In this document: positions 58,639-64,000 of the stretch, in pieces
How the letters are laid out: the number at the start of each line of letters is the position of its first letter
Position numbering within the stretch: the first letter of the stretch is position 1
Origin: Candidatus Methylopumilus planktonicus
GTDB taxonomy: Bacteria; Pseudomonadota; Gammaproteobacteria; Burkholderiales; Methylophilaceae
Length of the DNA stretch: 64,000 bases
NCBI RefSeq assembly: GCF_000981505.1
Contig: NZ_LN827929.1
Span: forward strand, 1,178,001-1,242,000
Direction of reading: 5' to 3'
The notes under the pieces: generated by a model
Database searches by the model: none
What the model was told of the DNA's origin: nothing
The model's input: the letters and a program-made list of their open reading frames with translations, nothing else
Position numbers and translations under genes: made by a program

Positions 58639-60921
58639 ATGGCAAAACCCACTTTTTTTAAACGCCTCATGTTGTGGTTTTTCATAAGCTTAAGTGCGAT
58701 CGGGGCCTTGGTGGCTTTAACCATAGCACTTGTCATTCCCTCATTACCCTCGCTTGAATCACTGACAGAATATCGCCCTAAACTCCCTTTAAGAGTCTAT
58801 AGCTCGGATGGTTTTCTCATGGCTGAATTCGGAGAAGAACGCCGCGCCTTCATTAAAATTCAACAAGTGCCCAAAAAAATGAAGAACGCTATTTTAGCTA
58901 TCGAAGACCGTCGTTTTTATCAACACAAAGGGGTTGATGCCGTGGGTGTTGGGCGTGCGATTGTCAAAAATTTAGCTGGGGCTTCTCATGAGGGGGCAAG
59001 TACGATTACGATGCAAGTCGCACGTAATTTTTTTCTTTCATCCGATAAAACTTTAAGACGAAAAATTAGTGAAGTTTTTCTTTCCTATAAAATTGAAAAG
59101 AATTTAAATAAGGATCAAATTTTAGAGCTTTATATTAACCAAATTTATTTGGGTCAACGTGCCTACGGTTTTGGTGCAGCAGCTCTCGTCTATTATGGCA
59201 AGCCTCTAGAAAAACTCACTTTAGCTGAATGTGCACTTTTAGCAGGCCTGCCAAAAGCGCCTTCGAATTACAATCCATTCACCAATCCAAAACGTGCTAT
59301 TCAACGCCAACGTGAAGTGTTAAAAAATATGTTGCGTTACGAATTTATTGATCAAAAAGCTTTTGAAGAAGCGATGAATCAAACGCTTCATTTCAAAGAG
59401 TCCAGACAATCCAGAGATTTAATGGCTGATCATGCATCTGAAATGGTAAGACAAACACTTTATGATCAATATAAAGAGGATATCTATACGAGCGGCATCA
59501 AAGTCTATACCACGATTAAAAAAGCAAACCAAGAAGCAGCTAATGAAGCGGTATTAAGAGGGATCTTAGATTACGATCGTCGTCATGAGTATCGAGGCCC
59601 AGAAAAAATCATCGATTTAGAAGGTAAAAAATTTGAAGATCAAAAAGCTAAGATTACAGATACGCTTGATGGCATAGAGGAATACAACGGATTTATTCCA
59701 GCCGTGGTGATTAAAGCTGAATCTAAATATGTTCAAGCGTTCACTAAAAAAGGTGACATGGTTGATATTAAAAATGATGGTTTAGCCCTCATTCAAAAAA
59801 CTTTGATTGACAAAGACCCTAAAAATAGAAAAGTTAAACCAGGCGCTATTATTCGTGTCATTCAAAAAAATAAACAATGGGAGGTGGTACAACTTCCTAA
59901 AGTAGAAGCGTCATTAGTCTCAATGGATCCTCAAACGGGAGCGATTACGGCCCTCGTTGGTGGCTTTGATTTCAATCGAAATAAATATAACCATGTCACG
60001 CAAGCGAAACGCCAGCCTGGCTCTACTTTCAAGCCCTTCATTTATTCAGCAGCCTTGGAAAAAGGTATCACACCTGCCACCATTGTGAATGATGCACCAC
60101 TTCATTTCTCAGCAGCTGAAACGGGAAGTGGTATGGATTGGGATCCACAAAATTATGATAATGATTTTGATGGGCATATCAGGCTTCGAAATGGTTTAGC
60201 AAAATCTAAAAATTTAGTTGCTATTCGCGTGCTAAAAGCAATTGGTGCGCCTTATGCGCAAGACTATGCATCACGCTTTGGTTTTGACCCTGCAAATCAT
60301 CCTGCTTACTTATCCATGGGCTTGGGAGTTGGCTCTGCCACACTTATCGAAATGGTAACTGCATATGGTGTATTTGCAAACGGAGGTTATCTCAAAAAAC
60401 CTTATCTTATTGAAAAGATGGTTGATAGTCAGGGTCAAGTCATCGATCAAACATATACGATGTTCCAAAACGAAGAAATACCGCGTGTCATTGATCCTAG
60501 AAATGCGTTTATCATGACGACCCTTTTACAAGACGTAGTCAATAAAGGAACAGCTCAAAAAGCTAAGGCATTAGGTCGATCAGATATTGCAGGCAAAACA
60601 GGCACCACAAATAATCAAGTCGATGCATGGTTCGCAGGTTATGCGCCCTCACAGGTCGCCATTGCATGGATTGGATTTGATCAGCCTAAGTCATTAGGTA
60701 AAGATGAAACAGGCTCTCAAGCTGCTCTTCCTATATGGATTAAATATATGCAGACCGCTCTCAAAGATACGCCTATACAAAATTTTGTGATGCCTGATGG
60801 TGTCATGATTCATAAAATTAAATCAGATACAGGTACGCCGGCTAATGAAAATGAAGAGGGCGTGAATGAATATTTCTATTCGGAATTTCCACCGCACAAT
60901 GAGATACATCTCCTCAATTAA
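58639..60921 (+). CDS. mrcA: Penicillin-binding protein 1A, bifunctional class A
   Basis: A 760-residue class A PBP from the ATG at 58639 (MAKPTFFKRLMLW); an in-frame GTG 42 bases upstream overlaps the promoter region. One membrane helix (~10-35). GT51 motifs AIEDRRFYQHKGVD and GASTITMQVARNFFL. Transpeptidase motifs GSTFKPF (Ser nucleophile), SKN and GKTGTT. An OB-like insert lies between the domains. It polymerises and crosslinks peptidoglycan. The gene order next to aroK is typical. Confidence 0.95.
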   Translation: MAKPTFFKRLMLWFFISLSAIGALVALTIALVIPSLPSLESLTEYRPKLPLRVYSSDGFLMAEFGEERRAFIKIQQVPKKMKNAILAIEDRRFYQHKGVDAVGVGRAIVKNLAGASHEGASTITMQVARNFFLSSDKTLRRKISEVFLSYKIEKNLNKDQILELYINQIYLGQRAYGFGAAALVYYGKPLEKLTLAECALLAGLPKAPSNYNPFTNPKRAIQRQREVLKNMLRYEFIDQKAFEEAMNQTLHFKESRQSRDLMADHASEMVRQTLYDQYKEDIYTSGIKVYTTIKKANQEAANEAVLRGILDYDRRHEYRGPEKIIDLEGKKFEDQKAKITDTLDGIEEYNGFIPAVVIKAESKYVQAFTKKGDMVDIKNDGLALIQKTLIDKDPKNRKVKPGAIIRVIQKNKQWEVVQLPKVEASLVSMDPQTGAITALVGGFDFNRNKYNHVTQAKRQPGSTFKPFIYSAALEKGITPATIVNDAPLHFSAAETGSGMDWDPQNYDNDFDGHIRLRNGLAKSKNLVAIRVLKAIGAPYAQDYASRFGFDPANHPAYLSMGLGVGSATLIEMVTAYGVFANGGYLKKPYLIEKMVDSQGQVIDQTYTMFQNEEIPRVIDPRNAFIMTTLLQDVVNKGTAQKAKALGRSDIAGKTGTTNNQVDAWFAGYAPSQVAIAWIGFDQPKSLGKDETGSQAALPIWIKYMQTALKDTPIQNFVMPDGVMIHKIKSDTGTPANENEEGVNEYFYSEFPPHNEIHLLN

Positions 60922-60941
60922 TTTTTAAAAAAGTGTTTTAT

Positions 60942-61520
60942 ATGGCAAGACAAAGTAAACACATTCGATTCCAAGTTGCACATAAAGCCGCTCAAATGAT
61001 GGCCGAAGAAGGTATCAGCGACTACGCATTTGCAAAACGTAAAGCCGCTAAATTTTTTGGGCTTGATGATGGGGACGCTTTACCTTCGAATGAAGAAATT
61101 AATGATGCCATTAAAGAACATCAAGCTATTTTTTTTGATGAAGAACATGAGGAGCGTCTTAAAGTATTAAGGCTTGAAGCATTAAGTCTCATGAAAAAAT
61201 TAAATGCTTTTAATCCACATTTAACAGGTGGTGCATTAGATGGCACTGCTGGTCGATACCCCACACTTCATATTCAACTTTATGCTGACTCCATGAAAGA
61301 AGTAGAATTTTTTTTACTGAATCACAATATTGCATACGCAACTCGCGATCGAAAATCTCGCACCAAAGATCCAATGCAAGATAAAAAAAATATTCCAGTG
61401 TTAAAACTTGAAGGCTCAATGGGGCCTATTGAACTTTTGATTTATCACATTGATGATTTAAAGATTAACAAAGTAAAAGCCTCTATTAATGAAACTCAAG
61501 AGTTAATTGACAGGAATTAA
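60942..61520 (+). CDS. Conserved hypothetical protein (here called X)
   Basis: About 192 residues from the ATG at 60942 (MARQSKHIRFQVAHKAAQMM). N-terminal half helical; the C-terminal half is alpha/beta with GGALDGTAGRYPTLHIQLYAD and TRDRKSRTKDPMQDK, then LEGSMGPIELLIYHIDDLKINK. The GGALDGTAG...LHIQLYAD pattern weakly recalls a nucleotidyltransferase fold, but I would not name a function. It lies 20 bases after PBP1A, and a diverged copy of its 3' third reappears at 63314-63508. Confidence 0.8.
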   Translation: MARQSKHIRFQVAHKAAQMMAEEGISDYAFAKRKAAKFFGLDDGDALPSNEEINDAIKEHQAIFFDEEHEERLKVLRLEALSLMKKLNAFNPHLTGGALDGTAGRYPTLHIQLYADSMKEVEFFLLNHNIAYATRDRKSRTKDPMQDKKNIPVLKLEGSMGPIELLIYHIDDLKINKVKASINETQELIDRN

Positions 61521-61522
61521 TT

Positions 61523-62245
61523 ATGGTTAATAATTTAAAGCTGCAATTTGCTTTTTTTTGGGTGGGTCAAGATATTTTGATTCCTCAGGCTCTTGTAGAC
61601 TCAATAAGATATGTTTATGGTAATGAAGCTTATATTTATCAATTAAGTGATAATAAAACTGCATCCATAAATGATGTGAATGAAGTTTTGAGAGATGAGT
61701 TACCGAATGACATCATGTTAGCTCGCTTGAGGGCATATAGTCTTGTTGTCACTCAAAATACTACTCTTTTTTTAGACGCAGACTCACTCGTAATCCAAAA
61801 ACTAAAATTACCAGATTTCAATAAATTTATAGCATGTTTAGTAAAGCGTGATGATCAAACATCTATCATTAACCATAACTATCCTGAATATTATCCTGAG
61901 TTCGTTAATCAAAAATTTATTGATATCATGCCAATATTTTTTGGCTTAATAATAACTCCTGATGGAGGAAAACTTTTCAATGGTCTCTTTGAGATTGCTC
62001 TGAAGCTACCCGAAAGATTTCACAGATGGTATGGCGATCAAATGGTGATAGCTGAAGAATACAAAAAAAATAAAGAAAAATATTTCTTACTTCCACAAAA
62101 AGAGTATCTTTTTATTACAAGAAACTCTTTTAATCGAGACGAGTTAGTAGATTTAATAAGAATTGGGGTAAAAATTATAACTTTCAAGGGCCCATACTCA
62201 AAAGAATTCATACCACAAACATTGAAGGAGCTATTAGGTGAATGA
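61523..62245 (+). CDS. Putative GT-A glycosyltransferase
   Basis: A 240-residue protein: QFAFFWVGQDILIPQALVDSI start, the DxD motif in LFLDADSLVIQKL (near 86-88), IMPIFFGLIITPDGGKLFN and WYGDQMVIAEEY. The arrangement suits a nucleotide-sugar transferase domain, without a clear family. The DNA is visibly AT-richer than PBP1A or X. It starts 2 bases after the X stop, at the edge of the island, and overlaps the FkbM gene by 8 bases. Confidence 0.68.
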   Translation: MVNNLKLQFAFFWVGQDILIPQALVDSIRYVYGNEAYIYQLSDNKTASINDVNEVLRDELPNDIMLARLRAYSLVVTQNTTLFLDADSLVIQKLKLPDFNKFIACLVKRDDQTSIINHNYPEYYPEFVNQKFIDIMPIFFGLIITPDGGKLFNGLFEIALKLPERFHRWYGDQMVIAEEYKKNKEKYFLLPQKEYLFITRNSFNRDELVDLIRIGVKIITFKGPYSKEFIPQTLKELLGE

Positions 62246-63107
62246 TTTAGAAAAATTAAATTTAGTTGCAAAAGCTAAAAGGAGCCAATTGCCAATAGAA
62301 AATAATTTTAATATTAACGATCTATCACTTATGCCGGAGTTCTTTAATTGGGTAAATTGTGATGTAGGATTGAAAGAGCAATTTCAAATGTTTTTGGGTG
62401 GTAAAGATGATGGTGTTGCCTTAAGATTTTTTTGGAATGGTTTCTACGAAAAATTTACCTTAAGAACATGGTCAAGGATAGCAAAAAATACTAGTGGATT
62501 CGTGCTTGATATTGGTGCTCATACAGGGTCTTATTCACTAGCAGCTCTTACTGCAAATAGAAATCTGAGCCTTTTAAGTTTTGAACCTCATTACATGAAC
62601 TTTGCAAGGTTAATACTAAATTTTAACGCAAATAAGTTTAACACTAATAATATCTTTATGTGTTGCGTTGGTGATGAAAACAAATTTGTCCCCTTCTCAA
62701 CTTCTACAAGTGTAAGCTATTTAACATCAGGAGGTTCTGTTGGACAAAAGTCAGGAGCAAAGGTAAATTCTGTTCAACAAGTTGCTTTAGACTCTTTTCT
62801 AATTGATGAGGTTATTCAAAATATTCGTTTAATAAAAATTGACGTAGAGGGATATGAGGCAAATGTACTTAAAGGTATGAAGAAAATACTAAATTACAAA
62901 CCAACTATTTTTTTTGAGTGCATAGAAAAAAATTCTGCAAAATTAGTTCAAGAAATCTTATTTAGTTATGGGTATAATTTTTACGAAATAGACGACTTAA
63001 CTGAAAAAATAACAAAAGTTAAAAAACTTGAGCCTCAGTTTGATGATGACAATAAATTAGTTATGCATAAGTTAAATCGTATTGCCAGCATTAATGAAAC
63101 TTTTTAA
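62238..63107 (+). CDS. FkbM-family SAM-dependent methyltransferase
   Basis: A 289-residue protein starting at a GTG with AAGGAG 7 bases upstream. The FkbM fold is shown by FVLDIGAHTGSYSLAAL (SAM motif, ~89-105), LSFEPHYMNFARL, and IRLIKIDVEGYEANVLKGM. FkbM enzymes O-methylate sugars or glycan ends and are frequent in surface-glycan islands. Its stop overlaps the hemB fragment by 4 bases. Start and family are well supported; substrate unknown. Confidence 0.87.
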   Translation: MNDLEKLNLVAKAKRSQLPIENNFNINDLSLMPEFFNWVNCDVGLKEQFQMFLGGKDDGVALRFFWNGFYEKFTLRTWSRIAKNTSGFVLDIGAHTGSYSLAALTANRNLSLLSFEPHYMNFARLILNFNANKFNTNNIFMCCVGDENKFVPFSTSTSVSYLTSGGSVGQKSGAKVNSVQQVALDSFLIDEVIQNIRLIKIDVEGYEANVLKGMKKILNYKPTIFFECIEKNSAKLVQEILFSYGYNFYEIDDLTEKITKVKKLEPQFDDDNKLVMHKLNRIASINETF

Positions 63108-63322
63108 GTTTCTTTTTTGATCCATCGCGCCACTTCCATGGCGTAGTAACTTAAGATCCCATCAGCCCCTGCGCGTTTAAATGCCAAGAGAGACTCCATC
63201 ACAACCGCTTTTTCATCAAGCCAGCCGTTTTGTGAAGCTGCTTTAAGCATCGCATATTCACCACTCACTTGATAAGCGTAAGTTGGCACACCAAAAGTGG
63301 ATTTCACACGATACACAATATC
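63104..63322 (-). pseudogene. hemB: 3'-terminal fragment of hemB (porphobilinogen synthase)
   Basis: On the minus strand the sequence reads DIVYRVKSTFG, VPTYAYQVSGEYAMLKAA, SQNGWLDEKAVVMESLLAF and KRAGADGILSYYAMEVARW, ending KKET. This is the conserved C-terminus of HemB, about 72 residues of a ~330-residue enzyme. Upstream of the Asp codon at 63320-63322 similarity stops abruptly at the junction with the X' fragment. HemB is essential for heme, so a complete gene must exist elsewhere. Confidence 0.85.
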
Positions 63323-63508
63323 GCATACGAAACACGCGATCGAAAATCTCGTACCAAAGATCCGATGCAAGACAAAAGAGTTACTCCGATATTAAAGCTT
63401 GAAGGTTCCATGGGACCTATTGAACTTCTTATTTATCACATCGATGATTTAAAAATAAACAAATTAAAAGCATCAATTGAAGAAATAGAAAAACTTTTAG
63501 CAGCTTAA
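63314..63508 (+). pseudogene. 3'-terminal fragment of a second, diverged X gene (X')
   Basis: 64 codons and a stop, HNIAYETRDRKSRTKDPM, then LEGSMGPIELLIYHIDDLKINKLKAS, align with the C-terminus of X (60942-61520). The DNA differs at many third positions, so it is not a recent local copy but a different allele. It begins in a 9-base sequence CACAATATC shared with the hemB fragment. The upstream two thirds are absent. Confidence 0.87.
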
Positions 63509-63509
63509 A

Positions 63510-64000
63510 TTATTTTTTTAAATTTCCTTTGAAGTGTTTCATAAACTTTGAGAGTTCGGTAGAAGGCCAAACATTTAGTCCATAAACCCCTTTTGATAAA
63601 TTATTTTCAGTAAGGCCATTAAATTCTCGTCTTACTACATCAAATACATATGCGTCATGCCATTCTGCAAGGGAAAATACCCTTCCGGAATCAAAGTACC
63701 AAAACCATCTTCGAATAAAACTTTTGCCATTATCATTTAAAAAGAATGCAACAAAACCAGATTCTGAATGATGCCAACTTGATCTACCCAGGTAAGTGAC
63801 ATCAAATCCCTCGACTATAGGCAATATATCCTGTTGTGTAATTTTTTTAAAAAATAACACATCTGCATCTATCCAAATTCTGTACCCTTCGTTGGGAAGG
63901 ATATCATTGTTCATCGCTAAAACTTTTTGGCAAAATTTACTAGCTTGAAATCTATAATCATTTTTAACAGAATCAGGAAAATTAACTAACTCGGACTGCA
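63510..64000 (-). CDS. Putative glycosyltransferase, partial at the right edge
   Basis: The frame is open from the window edge to the stop at 63510, 163 codons; an ATG at 63914 is internal (the frame before it reads FQASKFCQKVLA without stop). A DxD motif occurs in YRIWIDADVLFFKK, then TYLGRSSWHHSESGFVAFF and a C-terminal LSKFMKHFKGN. This resembles GT-A transferases of glycan islands. The N-terminus lies outside the window. Confidence 0.65.
   Translation of the reverse strand, partial: QSELVNFPDSVKNDYRFQASKFCQKVLAMNNDILPNEGYRIWIDADVLFFKKITQQDILPIVEGFDVTYLGRSSWHHSESGFVAFFLNDNGKSFIRRWFWYFDSGRVFSLAEWHDAYVFDVVRREFNGLTENNLSKGVYGLNVWPSTELSKFMKHFKGNLKK

Noticed and set aside
63104..63370. 88-codon minus-strand frame as a complete gene
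   Set aside because: The first 16 codons are antisense X' sequence; the rest is a truncated HemB C-terminus lacking the active site.
63269..63508. 79-codon plus-strand frame as a complete gene
   Set aside because: Only the part from 63314 matches X; the first 15 codons are antisense hemB sequence.
1..64000. CRISPR array, transposase, integrase or rRNA genes
   Set aside because: No regularly spaced repeats, no terminal inverted repeats with a transposase frame, and no rRNA-like sequence were seen; the only long repeats are the glycosyltransferase modules and the X tails.

Overview
This window reads as a chromosomal segment of a low-GC, streamlined betaproteobacterium. The best guess is a methylotroph of the family Methylophilaceae (Methylotenera / Candidatus Methylopumilus / OM43-like). 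That placement is an inference from three things: AT-rich DNA with very short gene gaps (no gene-free stretch exceeds 300 bases), betaproteobacterial gene orders (rpsP-rimM-trmD-rplS, aroK-aroB-dgt, ruvCAB-ybgC-tolQRAB-pal-cpoB, glnA-ntrB-ntrC), and a SoxYZ-like carrier of the type associated with PQQ methanol/lanthanide dehydrogenases. No rRNA, CRISPR array, transposase or phage gene is visible.

Layout. 1-4200: cardiolipin-synthase-like phospholipase D, a secreted pentapeptide-repeat protein, an SDR, a PepSY protein and a SoxYZ-like carrier. 4250-12271 (minus strand): a compact membrane-lipid modification operon with two Cfa-type methyltransferases at its ends and, between them, DUF2878, DUF1295, a lipocalin lipoprotein, a fatty-acid desaturase, an FAD oxidoreductase and DUF1365; a secreted protease/TPR gene precedes it. 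12300-14140: DUF2237, a pterin dehydratase, an exported peroxiredoxin and two small DNA-binding proteins. 14176-19944: tRNA(CAT) and the macromolecular-synthesis operon rpsU-yqeY-dnaG-rpoD, with tsaD divergent. 19950-24257: plsY, folB, xerD, and rplS-trmD-rimM-rpsP. 24377-34438: queC, queE, the Tol-Pal system, ruvCAB, yebC and an EamA transporter, all on the minus strand. 34514-39600: a CBS protein, a lipoprotein, and ntrC, ntrB and glnA with clear sigma-54 promoters and NtrC sites. 39863-49271: aroE, mtgA, uvrA, a YajR-like MFS transporter, ssb, fmdB, DUF502, aspS and a VOC protein.

Accessory parts. 49291-53533 is a glycosyltransferase block holding two adjacent TPR-glycosyltransferase genes that share an apparently exact ~830-bp 3' module. 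The first copy carries three single-base homopolymer expansions (5 to 6) that break and then restore the frame. A core stretch follows: yjbQ, a lipoprotein, a porin, dgt, aroB, aroK, PBP1A and a conserved hypothetical here called X. 61523 to the right edge is a second glycosylation island: a glycosyltransferase, an FkbM methyltransferase, then a truncated 3' end of hemB joined at a 9-bp microhomology to the truncated 3' end of a diverged second X, then another glycosyltransferase running off the edge. I read this as two alleles of one variable locus (X - cargo - hemB) joined in tandem.

How the genes work together: most of the window is housekeeping for translation, replication initiation, envelope integrity (Tol-Pal, porin, PBPs), Holliday junction repair and nitrogen control. 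The lineage-specific content is a lipid-tailoring operon and two surface-glycan loci that show recent recombination.
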